From Ascidia mentula (lineage: Eukaryota > Chordata > Ascidiacea > Phlebobranchia > Ascidiidae), in NCBI GenBank assembly GCA_947561715.1, contig OX387205.1:1369001-1433000 (forward strand): 64,000 bases of DNA, written 5' to 3'. Positions 37,467 through 47,502 of the stretch are shown in pieces. The notes beneath the pieces were generated by a model. That model had not been told where the DNA came from and did not search any database. It worked only from the letters and a program-made list of their open reading frames with translations. The position numbers and the translations under genes are program-made. How positions within the stretch are numbered: position 1 is the stretch's first letter; the number at the start of each line of letters is the position of its first letter.

Positions 37467-37734
37467 AATTTTTATGTTCTACTGCAAACTTATACGTGGA
37501 TGGCGAATACAGACCCACACCTAGGTCATGTAGTCGGGGCAAACAGTCCAGGACGGAACCTGAACCTTACTGTAGAAGCCAGAAGGTCCGAATATAAACT
37601 CACAACCAAGTGGGGCAGATACTGTAAACCCGATTGTTTCAATCAATTGTCATTGGTAACGCTCTGTCATTTCGAGGAATATGAAGTGAAAAAACGTATT
37701 TAGTTGCGCCGCTGATAGGGTACAGTAGTACTAC
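37467..37734. other. Unassigned stretch before the repeat array
   Basis: No coding or RNA feature recognised. It is spacer between the remnant ribozyme-like repeat and the degenerate tandem repeat that opens the array region. Confidence 0.35.
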
Positions 37735-37862
37735 ACGGATTACGCGAATTACACGGTTTCCGCAGATTACGCGGATTACCCGGTTTACGCGTTTTACACA
37801 GATTACGCGGTTTACATGGAGTTCGCAGGTTTGCGCGGTTATCGCGGTTTTTGCGGTCAAAG
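37735..37862. repeat. Degenerate short tandem repeat (GATTACGCG-like)
   Basis: About thirteen diverged copies of a 9-10-base unit of the form GATTACGCG / GTTTACGCG. On the minus strand this yields an artificial Val-Ile-Arg-rich open frame, which is not a gene. Confidence 0.75.
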
Positions 37863-38782
37863 ATGGACGAAGATTAGATCTTACACTACCATCCAAGAGA
37901 ATAATCTCTCGTGTACGAAATTGTGAAGCGATTAGTGGGAATGGTGTTTGAAGGTGACTAGCAAGCGTATAGCGCTCATTTTGTGGCAAAAACGTATCGG
38001 CGCCTCAATTAAAAAAGGGTGCATTAAATCACAATCGACTAAGTAGCCGGTTTTCCTAAATTTTAAAATTTATTAGATACGTGCAAACGGATTCGGTCGA
38101 AATTTCGCAACAAAAATGAAAATAAAACGTGCCCAGACCAAAAAACAGTTGAACCACAGTTCAGCGTCAGGCGGTACACGAAGAGTCGATCCTGCCCTAC
38201 TATGAGAGACAACCTTCGCGTGAAGGCGCGGGCTCAGCGAATGATTTTGAGTGGCGAGAATGGTGCGAATAGGTTGTTTTTTTGACTGAGGCGGTGATAG
38301 TAGCAAATATGTAACGCGAGTACCAATGCCTCGCTTTGTGCAGGAAGCAGCCGTTCTCTGTTAGAATGAAGACAGTGATTGGATAGGTCTTGCCGTACCA
38401 GCGAGCCAAAAATGTGCGATACTTATTGGGTGATGGTTATGTAGAGAGTTGGACCAATTACCATGAGCAGATCCCGGCCACTGTGTGGCGGTATGATTTC
38501 TACGTGCGAATGTTGGTTAGAACTCGAATGACCCCTGGTATAACTGTATGACGTAACACGGCTGTCGCAAGTACGAAATGCACGAATAAGTGTCACAGTA
38601 ATGGTGATGTGATTTCTATGAGCGAAAGTTGGGGATTTGAACTCGGATGACCGGAGGGTCAGATGTATGACGTCATACCGTAACGTAACGTAAGTTTAAT
38701 TGGTTACTTGTAATGAAATGTTAAAACTAAAGATGTAATGATATTTATGAGCTGTAGTAGATGGTAGGTAGACTTCCCAAGT

Positions 38783-38828
38783 AAGCGATTCAGGGCGCCA
38801 TTTGTGATGTCTTGAGTCGTTTTTTTTC
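38783..38828 (+). repeat. Short hairpin followed by T-run, array copy 1
   Basis: AAGCGATTCAGGGCGCC pairs imperfectly with the following TGATGTCTTGAGTCGT and is followed by eight Ts. It is conserved in position and structure in the next two array units. A T-run after a hairpin could end RNA polymerase III transcription, but that function is inference. Confidence 0.55.
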
Positions 38829-38900
38829 CTAAAAAATTTTTTGTGGCTTTTGTGTAAACACAGAGTCGGTCAAATTTTGCCCCAAAAAAAAGAAAACGTA

Positions 38901-39028
38901 CGCGAACACCAAATCGAGCAATTTTGGTCGATCGGATGCCCACGAATCCCGAGGCTATTCTTCAACTTCAGACCAAACTTTCGAGTCGGTTTGTGGGCAT
39001 CTGATCGATCAAAAGTGCTGTGTTCGCG
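38901..39028. repeat. Long inverted repeat, array copy 1
   Basis: The left arm begins CGCGAACACCAAATCGAGCA and runs to about 38942. The right arm runs from about 38993 to CTGTGTTCGCG at 39028. Arms are about 36-42 nt with a loop near 50 nt. The arm TTGGTCGATCGGATGCCCAC pairs with GTGGGCATCTGATCGATCAA with one mismatch. Confidence 0.65.
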
Positions 39029-40307
39029 AGCCTCGCGATCACACCAATATTTCTAAAATTGGCGTCAGTCGTTCCGACCACAGGAGCAGACCAACAACAG
39101 ACTTATTAAAACTTGGCTTCCTCCACCAAGTGTTCGGACGGTATGCGACTTTCTCATCCCATCAAATCGACTTGCTTGCTTCGCCGCGCGAAAACAAACA
39201 CCACTACCACCCTACTCATAGTAGTGCGATATCGATTCTGCGTATACGTTTCGATTTGCACCAATAATTTGAGTTACCATCAACTATAGCGAGCATCTGC
39301 TCTTACATAGTAGGGCAATACCGACTCTGCGTGTACGTAGCCTACACAAAGCTGCGCATCAACTTGGTAGCAAAGCATTGCTCAATGCCTTCGTCACATG
39401 ACAATCCATCAATGGCCATGCAAACCCAACGATCAGTCTATTAGTTTTAGACCAGCATAGCTTTGCCAAATCCGTAACCTAATACCCATTTGTTCCCACA
39501 ACCTGTGGGCACCCTGTGGTACCATCCAACATCATTGGTATTTTTTCTAACTCTTGCGGGCAATCGGTCCATAATTTCCCGCTGCGAATGCAAACACTTG
39601 CCCTCGCGCACGACTTGCCCTCTCATGGTAGGCATGTAACTAATCTGCGTCCACCACCGTAAAATTCTAGCCTTCTTCGGTGCGACGACGCCCTCTGCAG
39701 TAGTGAAATAGATACTCTGTGTCCACCGCCACTCTACAAGACCAGGCTGTAGACGAAGAGTCGATCTTGCCCTACTATGAGAGACAGCCTTCGTGTGAAG
39801 GCGTGGGGTCAGTGAATGGTTTCGATTGGCGAGAATTGTGCGGATAGGTTGGAATTTTGACTGGGGCGGTGCGTGCCACGAGGTGGCGGAGTTGGCGAAA
39901 GTAGCAAATGTGTAGTAAGAAAACAAATGCCTCGTTTGGTGCAGCATGCAGCCGTTCGCTGTTAGAATGAATACGGTGATGGGGACAGGCTAGATCTTGT
40001 CGTACTAATAGCATGCCAAAAATGTGCGATAGTAGGGTGGTTATTCTCGAATGGCCCCTGGTATAACTGTATGGCGTAACACGGCTGTCGCAAATACGAA
40101 ATGCATGAATAAGTGTCACAGAAATGGTGATGTGATTTCTATGAGCGAAAGTTGGGGATTTGAACTCGGATGACCGGAGGGTCAGATGTATGACGTCATA
40201 GAATAACGTAAGGTAAGTTTAATTGGTTACTTGTAATGAAATGTTGAAACTAGGATGCGATTGCATTTATATGAGCTGTAGTAGATGGTAGGTAGACTTT
40301 CCCAGTA

Positions 40308-40355
40308 AGCGACTCAGGGCACCATTTTTGGTGTCTTGAGTCGCTTTTTCTCCTA
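40308..40355 (+). repeat. Short hairpin followed by T-run, array copy 2
   Basis: AGCGACTCAGGGCACCA pairs with TGGTGTCTTGAGTCGCT and is followed by five Ts. This is the best-formed copy: eight outer pairs are perfect. Confidence 0.6.
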
Positions 40356-40453
40356 AAAAATTTTTGTCGAAATTTTTAAAAATTTACATGGTTTTTTTTG
40401 GCGTTCGTGTAAACACAGAGTCGGTCGAATTTTGGCCAAAAAAAAAGAAAAAT

Positions 40454-40564
40454 CGCGCGCGAACACTAAATCGTGCACTTTTGGTTGGCTGACAATTCAG
40501 CTTCAGATCCACCTTCCGAGTCGATTTTTTGGAATCCGATCGACCAAAAGTGCTGATTTTGCGC
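40454..40564. repeat. Long inverted repeat, array copy 2
   Basis: GCGCGCGAACACTAAATCGT opens the left arm. CGACCAAAAGTGCTGATTTT and GCGC close the right arm. It corresponds to copy 1 with many substitutions but the same fold. Confidence 0.55.
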
Positions 40565-41877
40565 CTTCGAACGAAAAGCTTTAATTTTTCGCAATAGAAT
40601 TGCTGTTGCAATGCCGCAATCCTTCCATTGCTTGCCAGTCGTTTCGACCACAGGTGCACACCAGCAACCGACTTATCGAAACTTGGCTTCCTCCACCAAA
40701 GGTTCGGACGGTATAGGTTCGCATCCGCGACACCCGCGACTTTACCACACCACTCACTATCCCACATCTCATCCAAATCGACTTGCTTGCTTCGCCGCGC
40801 ACCACGACCATACCTCTTAAGGTAGTGCGATATCGAATCTGCGTACACCGCTTGGTTTGCATAAAACACCCAAACCCGTCCAGGCAAAAATCGGCGTACA
40901 GTTGCCCCTCCAGATAGGGCAGATATCGACCCTGTGTGTACGTTTGGTTTAGAACCTTGTTTTGGTGACGTCACACACATGATGAGAGCAACCTCCAGAT
41001 GCAAACCACAAAGGCGGCCACTGCAGGCTGTCAGGAAATATCATCTTTCCCGTAAACATTCTTTGCTCAAGTTGTCACGCTGCCTTCATTTCGCTCGATC
41101 GACAAGAACGAAAATGATCAGAATTCACTTTCTGCAAATGCAGATCAAACACCATCCGCGCGTTCTCTCAATGTAGTTTAATATCGACTCTGTTCACACC
41201 GCTCGGTCCAGGTTTCAAAATTTTGAACTCCACTACCGGCAATTTTTCACAGAACGATACGTACTAATATCGACCCCCTTCACAACGAAACGACTTGCCG
41301 TCATACAGTAGTTCAATATCGACTCTTTGTCCACCGCCACTACACATAAGACTAGTCAGTACACGAAGAGTCGATCTTGCCCTACTATGAGAGACAACCT
41401 TCGTGTGAAGGCGTGGGCTCAGCGAATGGTTTCGAGTGGCTAGAATGGTGCGGATTGGTTGGAATTTTGACTGGGGCGGTGCGGCCACGAGGTGGCTGAG
41501 TCGTTGGAAGTAGCGAATATGTCACTCGTGGTCAAGTGCAATAAAAAATAACGAATGCCTCGCATAGTGCAGAGCATGCATCATAAGCTATGAAAATGTG
41601 GGATAACTTGTTTTTGCTTACCGTCAAGTGCAACCGCTGGGATTTTATGTTAGCGTGGAGGGAATTATGAAACCTGATGTTGTTGGTCAGGAATACGGTA
41701 GGCGCTGACTTGATAATACGGAACGTGAGCTGGGTTTTAATGAGGGCGAAATGTGCGAGTAAGAATGTATAGCGTTTCCAAATTACTGGTTAGCAAGCGG
41801 TTTTATGAGTGGATTCTAGAATGAAGGCAGTGGTGGTGCAAGATGCCATTATGGTAATATATCCAAGTTAAGTTATT

Positions 41878-41927
41878 GAGCGACTCTGGACACCATGTTT
41901 GGTGTCTTGGGTCGCTTTTTTTTCATA
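41878..41927 (+). repeat. Short hairpin followed by T-run, array copy 3
   Basis: GAGCGACTCTGGACACCA pairs with TGGTGTCTTGGGTCGC, with G-T pairs replacing some Watson-Crick pairs of copy 2. A run of eight Ts follows. Confidence 0.6.
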
Positions 41928-41993
41928 CAATTTTTTCACATTATTTTAAGTTCATTTTGCCCGCATATTTGGTCCAATTTTGAAGAAAAAAAA

Positions 41994-42142
41994 GCGCGCA
42001 AACACAAAATCCAGCACATTTGGTCGATCGGAATTCCACAAACAAATTGGAATCTGGGGCTGAATATCCAGTTTCAGACAACTTCAGATTCGGTTTGTGG
42101 GCATCAGATCGACCAAATGTGCTCGATTTCTTGTTTGCGCGT
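41994..42142. repeat. Long inverted repeat, array copy 3
   Basis: The left arm GCGCGCAAACACAAAATCCA continues through TTTGGTCGATCGGAATTCCA. The right arm GGGCATCAGATCGACCAAAT ends TTGTTTGCGCG. The fold is kept although the arms differ from the other copies. Confidence 0.6.
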
Positions 42143-42959
42143 CTTAAAGCGTCAATCTTTCACTTTTTTCTCAATGCAAACTTCGTGCACAGATTTATAA
42201 AACACCTTAACCACAAATGGATTGGACTTAAAAGTTGATTTTCTAGTTAACGCACAACCAACCATCCATAATTGCCGTTCAAATCGACCACAGGAGCAGA
42301 CCAACAACCGACTTATCGAAACTAGGCTTCCTCCACCAAGTGTTCGGACGGTAGGTTCGCATCCGCGTCACCCACGACTTTGCCACACCACTCACTATCC
42401 CAATTCTCATCCCATCAAATCGACTTGCTTCGTCGCGCGACACGACCACATCTCTCATAGTAGTGCGATATCGAATCTGCGTACACCGCTCGGTTTGCAC
42501 CAACCACGCAAAACCTGGCCAGGCAAAATGACATGAAAGTTTGTAACTCTTCCGGTCGGCGTACAGTTGCCCCTACACATAAGGCAGATATCGACTCTGT
42601 GTGTACGTTTGGTTCAAGTCAAGTGACACTGCTGGCTTTAAGAAATTTCATCTATGCTGATGGCTTCATTCCACACCATCCGCGCGTTCTCTCAATGTAG
42701 TTTAATATCGACTCTGTTCACACCGCTCGGTCCAGGTTTACAAAGTTTGAACTTCACCATCGTCAACTTTTCACAAAACGACACACATTAATATCGACCC
42801 CCTTCACAACGCGACGACTTGCCCCTTACACTAGTACAATATCGACTCTTTGTCCACCGCCACTCTACAAGACCAGGCGGTAGACGGAGAAAATATTTCT
42901 TGCTAAAGGCGGTTGTGGGAACACAGAGTCGGTCGAATTTTTTTCCAAAAAAATAAACA

Positions 42960-43103
42960 CGCTGAAACACCAAATCGAGCACGTTTCGGTTCGAATGACG
43001 AATCTGAGGCTAATTTTTCAACTTCAGACCCAACTTTCGAGTCAGTTTGTGGGCATCCGATCGACCAAAAGTTCTCGATTTGGTGTTCGCGCGCCTCGCG
43101 ATC
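42960..43103. repeat. Long inverted repeat, array copy 4
   Basis: AAACACCAAATCGAGCACGT forms the left arm. The right arm GATCGACCAAAAGTTCTCGA continues to TTTGGTGTTCGCGCG. It lies in the shortened last unit of the array, and its left arm is diverged near the loop. Confidence 0.55.
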
Positions 43104-43343
43104 ACACCAACATTTCTAACATTGAGTCGATTCGACCACCGGAGCACATCAACAACCGACTTATCAAAATTTGGCTTCCTCCAAGTGTTTGGACGGTAAA
43201 GGTTCGCATCCGCGTCACCTGCGACTTTGCTAAACCACTCACATCTCATCCCATCAAATCGACTTGCTTGGTTCGCCGCGCGAAAACAAACTCCTACACC
43301 ACTCTTCTCACAGTAGTTCAATAACGATTCTGCATCCACCGCT

Positions 43344-43604
43344 CGGTTTGCACAAACAATTTCAACCCCCACCAACACGTGAGCATCGGCTCTTACATAG
43401 TAGGGCAATAACGACTCTGCGTCCACCACTCGGTTTGCACAAACAATTTCAACCCCCACCAACACGTGAGCATCGGCTCTTACATAGTAGGGCAATAACG
43501 ACTCTGCGTCCACCACTCGGTTTGCACAAACAATTTCAACCCCCACAAACACGTGAGCATCGGCTCTTACATAGTAGGGCAATAACGACTCTGCATGTAC
43601 GTAT
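43344..43604. repeat. 87-bp tandem repeat, three near-identical copies
   Basis: Units start with CGGTTTGCACAAACAATTTC at 43344, 43431 and 43518. The third is cut short near its end. Copies differ at only a few bases. Because 87 is a multiple of three, the minus strand reads as a 29-residue peptide repeat, probably by chance. Confidence 0.85.
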
Positions 43605-43819
43605 CCTATAAACAGTTGCGCGAGCATTTTGGTAGCAAAGGAATCCATTAATGGCCAAACCCTACGCTCAGCCTATGAAGTCAAGACCACTGTCAAAATC
43701 GCCTTCAGTTCTTTTGCAATTCGATTGCACACCAGCAGAGCTTCGCCCAATCCGCAACGACAACCCATTTGTTGCCACTATACCGATGGGTACCCTGATA
43801 CTATTCAACATCATTAGCA

Positions 43820-44135
43820 TTTTTGCCAACCGCTAGCGGGCAATGGGTCCCTGATTTCCCGCTGCGGATGCAAACACTTTCCCTTACGCACGACTTGCTC
43901 TCTCATAGTAGGCACGTAACTACTCTGCGTCTCCACCCCCGGTTTTATATTACAATGGTAACATCATTAGCATTTTTGCCAACCGCTAGCGGGCAATCGG
44001 TCTATAATTTCCCGCCGCGTATGCAAACACTTCCCCTTACGCACAACTTGCCCTCTCATAGTAGGCATGTAACTACTCTGCGTCTCCACCTCCATTACAA
44101 TGGTACCATCCAACATCAATGGCATTTTTCCAATT
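43820..44135. repeat. About 141-bp tandem repeat
   Basis: Segments beginning near GCATTTTTGCCAACCGCTAG occur at about 43819 and 43971, with a shortened third near 44120 and a relative at about 39538. Each carries GCAAACACTT and CTCTCATAGTAGGCA, the same motif found across the array. Confidence 0.65.
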
Positions 44136-44230
44136 GCTAGCGGGAAAACGGCCCCGGATTTCTCGCTGCGGGAAGGAAACACTTTCCTGTGCGCCAGGCC
44201 TGTCGTCTCAGAGTAAGTTTTACAGTGCAA

Positions 44231-45446
44231 GAATTTTCAATTTAATCTGCGGCCATATTTGACCGTTTTCCGGTCAAGTCTCAAGTCTTACGATGTTTTT
44301 AAAAATGGTAATCGGATTAGTTTGCAACGTGTTGTAGGATGCCAGACCACAAGCTATAGCGGCTGTTTTGTTTGGTAAATAGTAATGGCGCAAGGGGTAT
44401 ATTCTTTTATTCGCCAAGGCTACTGGAAACTTGGTAATCTTTGAGCATTACAGCCAAAGCATTGCAACGCATTTTCCTCACAAGTCAGGGCAAGAATTGA
44501 AACCTTACGCTCCGTTGAGGTTTGAACATACAACCCCCGGTTTGCCAGGCCCGTATACACTCTACCGACTGAGCTAATGAAGCCCAGTGATTATTGCGGA
44601 TATTTTGCAGTCAAGATGTACTGGTGCACAAGCAACAACCTTTTTTCTTTACCTGAGGGATCTTTCCCACCGTAATAAGATAACGCAAAAGTGTTCCATG
44701 CTGTAGGCAAGATCGCCTCATTGCTAAATCCTCATTTGGCTGTTGAATTTAGATTCAAAGGCAATTAACGTGTGAGGCAACTTTTTTAGGAGCGAGAGAG
44801 AAAAGCTGATTGGAGAAGCGAGACACAAAAAATGCCAGCTGTATTTTGAAAATTCCTCCTAAATTCATTCATTAATTTATTATGCGGATAAGCAATTTGC
44901 ACATTGAACCCAAGCCCCACGACACCAGAGTCTGGTGGGAGGCATGAAAACCAAACACTTACGAGCACCATGGTTTACTTTGAAACAAAAGGATTTCTAT
45001 CACAAAGTCTGGGTTCCACCAACAATTACATGCGATCACCAGATATACAGGTCCTCGCATTGGCACATCTTTTTCCCTGATTGACCCTACATGTAGGGAA
45101 TTTCGGTAAGTTAAGGAAATAGTTACAAAAATAAAAAAAAAATCAAACAAATCCAAATAGAATAAACCCAACCCAGCAGACCATTAGTTCATTGGACCGG
45201 AAGGTTGGTGTGAGTCATACAATATTGTTGCTGCGCAGTGTAATGTTCTGAATACTCAGTATTGTAATAAGCGTTTCAACGCATATTTGTACCGGAAAAA
45301 CTGCACAAATATTTGTTATCTTGGAAAATGTATTCTCTTTCTGTGAAACCAAGCCAGCGAAGGCTGAAAGAGTTACCGGGGAAGATTAACACGCACAAAA
45401 CCTCGACAGTAAGTTAATGTTTTTTTGAAGTTATTCATTCATTAGA
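44231..45446. other. Intergenic with a SINE-like insertion
   Basis: No coding exon recognised. It contains the tRNA-like sequence at 44511-44585 (minus). The rest is AT-rich without recognisable structure. Confidence 0.45.
44511..44585 (-). repeat. tRNA-derived SINE-like sequence
   Basis: On the minus strand it carries a good A box (TTAGCTCAGTCGG with TAGAG) and a B-box-like GTTCAAACC. The anticodon arm is replaced by GGGCCTGGCAAACC-like sequence and the acceptor stem does not pair well. It is therefore a tRNA-derived repeat, not a functional tRNA. It shares GGGCCTGG with the copy at 62362-62436. Confidence 0.6.
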
Positions 45447-45450
45447 TCAT

Positions 45451-45503
45451 TGAGCTTCAGACAGGGCCAATGTTTCGACCTGTTGGGTCTTATCAGTGTA
45501 GGT
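45451..45503 (-). ncRNA. Hammerhead-like element, copy 5 (CTGATAAG)
   Basis: On the minus strand: CTGATAAG, stem II ACCC/GGT, CGAAAC, and GTC at 45462-45460. One core base is changed (CTGATGA to CTGATAA). Stem III is reduced to ACA/TGT and stem I is weak. It lies between genes and is probably decayed. Confidence 0.5.
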
Positions 45504-45993
45504 TTATGAAAATAGTAACGATTCTGCCATCTAAATAGCCAGAAGAATTTCCACTTTGTGGTGACCATGTTGTCGTCGACATGACTTGTTATTACTAAAA
45601 TACGATTTATGGTCCTTATATACGACGTACTTACAGTTAAATGATGAGTATATGAGGGGTTAAACAAAATCCTCCTTTAACCGGAGTGTTGGTTCTTGTA
45701 ATGACGTCATGTAGTCCAAGTTTTTTTGACCTGTGGAAAAAGTTCGGGCCATTAATAAGCCGGTAAAAAACAATCAATTTATTCGTGACATGATCGCTCC
45801 AGTACTGCAGTCATTTTTATTTACCTGAACGGAAAGAGTGTAATAGTGAATTAAGTAATGATAAATTGGTTGCATATTTGCAGAAATATAATCGTTTAAA
45901 CTTTTTTAAATGGGAAACACTGAGACCCTTAGTGATGATTTCATGAAATAACATCTGCACTGTGGGGCAGCTTATTTATTATTTGAGTTAGAA

Positions 45994-46885
45994 ATGTTGA
46001 GTTTAAACATTTTGGCCGAAAACTTGTTCCAGGAAGCGGAGGTGACAAATACAGCGGATCTGAGATGCCAACATCGGGTAAAAAACGTGGCGATTTTCGT
46101 CGTCCTGGCGATTCTTCTTGGTTTGTCTGTGTTTTTTGGTTTGGCCACAGTTCGCTGCAAGGAACAAAACGAAAAGTTGTCTCAAAAACTCTCAACCCAA
46201 GACCCGAATTATGTGAGGAAAATGCATTGGTTTTGATGAGCTTGTGGTTAGTTACAGAAGTTTTACAATTTTGTTGTTTCTTTGCAGGATGATGGCTTGC
46301 ATTTGATGGAGCAGGCGAAGTTTCAAGAAAAATTTGGCGCGCTCCGAAAAACAATTGACAAAGCGGAGGATTACGATTTGGTGAGAACGTCATAAAAATA
46401 CTCAAATCACACGCGACAGATAAAATTTTAAGCAAACGTTTAGCTTATTTTATATAATCTATTTCAAACTAAGATGCTATATTCCAAAAGAAATATATTT
46501 AATTTCATTATTTTTACGCATTTGCCGCAAGACCTAAGATTTAGCAACAGAAACCGAATTAAAACCAGTTAATCACACTTTACAGAGCAAGGTTACGAAC
46601 AACCTGTGGGAGAGGGCGGCCGAGATCACTCAAATGTGCATTGTAAAAATGGACACAATTAACTTGATCAAAAACGGAACTAAAGAAGAAATTGTCGACG
46701 TCATCGGATATTCGATCGATCCGAATTGTTTGAAAAGAAAAAAAATCGTGACTCAGCAGATTTTGAAAAGTTTAGGTGATCCTGAACCGGTGAAAATCAA
46801 CAGAGTTGGTCCAATGCCAATTCCACCGCCAATCGACAAGAAACACGTGCCGTTCTTTTTGGGAAAAACACAAACAAGAAATTAA
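45994..46885 (+). CDS. Small single-pass membrane protein, 203 residues
   Basis: Three exons: 45994-46212, 46288-46380, 46586-46885 (612 nt, all junctions in phase 0). Residues 1-29 are polar. A transmembrane segment follows (VAIFVVLAILLGLSVFFGLA, about 31-52). Then comes a Gln/Glu/Lys-rich helical part that may form a coiled coil (CKEQNEKLSQKLS; FQEKFGALRKTIDKAEDYDL). The C-terminal region is basic and ends in a Pro-rich stretch (VGPMPIPPPIDKKH). No cleavable signal is apparent, so a type II or signal-anchor topology is likely. The family is not recognised. The gene converges on the NADPH-oxidase organizer gene, with about 620 bp between the stop codons. Confidence 0.75.
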
Positions 46886-47502
46886 ATAAGCTGTAAAATG
46901 TCATTCGTAGTTTCGTTATAATGTTGTCACTTGACGTCACAATGCAATTACTTTAGGACTCTTTAAAATTAGCCTTCTCATAATTGTATAAACACCACGG
47001 AAAAGGTTGCAACATTTATTATTCTCATACAATGTAAGACATTTGCTATTTTCTTGCTAATGACAGAAAATAAACATACGATGGCAGATAAATAGACTTC
47101 TGCAGTTCGAAAAACACATTTTGCACTTGAAAAGCATAATTTAAAACAATCAAAAAATACAGAAAAATAAACGAGGTTCAGATAAACGTATTTCACGTCA
47201 TAGCTACCCATGGCTTGAAAATATTTTTAGAAACATGATAATGCTGTTAATTTGGAGGTGTATTTTTGACTCAAAAAAGTGAAACAGCAAAAATGGCAAA
47301 GTGCGAAGCTTTCTAAAATACGATAAATATAAGAAAAATAAAAAGCATGATTGCGGCAAAAGAGCAGCTCGTCAAAGTACATAAAAAAAAGGATTGCAAA
47401 CGCACACAAAAATAAATAATTTCGTGGTACAAATATTGTTGGTAACCATCGTTTTTAAGGTAGCATGACAAAGAAGAAAATAAATAAGCGAACAAACTAA
47501 GA
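46886..47502. other. Convergent 3' region
   Basis: AT-rich sequence between two stop codons on opposite strands. It has AATAAA on the plus strand near 47067 and TTTATT (a minus-strand AATAAA) near 47009, either of which could serve as a polyadenylation signal. No exon seen. Confidence 0.45.

Larger units (their letters stand above)
38050..44230. repeat. Tandem array of about 1.6-kb complex units
   Basis: Shared landmarks recur in the same order. Plus-strand TATGAGAGACAACCTTCG-like sequence lies at about 38200, 39776 and 41392. The hairpin plus T-run lies at 38783, 40308 and 41878. The long inverted repeat lies at 38901, 40454, 41994 and 42960. GGCTTCCTCCACCAA-like sequence lies at 39114, 40684, 42327 and 43169. 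Spacings are about 1.57 and 1.64 kb, then a shortened last unit. Within each unit, a motif like AGTAGGGCAATATCGACTCT recurs many times on both strands. No protein-coding gene is supported. Open frames here follow the repeat structure. Confidence 0.8.

Noticed and set aside
37639..37989. Minus-strand frame rich in Val-Ile-Arg
   Set aside because: It is the translation of a degenerate 9-10-base tandem repeat, with no coding character outside it.
40384..41004. Minus-strand open frame of about 206 codons in the repeat array
   Set aside because: Similar peptide pieces appear in other array units only because the DNA is duplicated. Frames are broken in the other copies and there is no family match.
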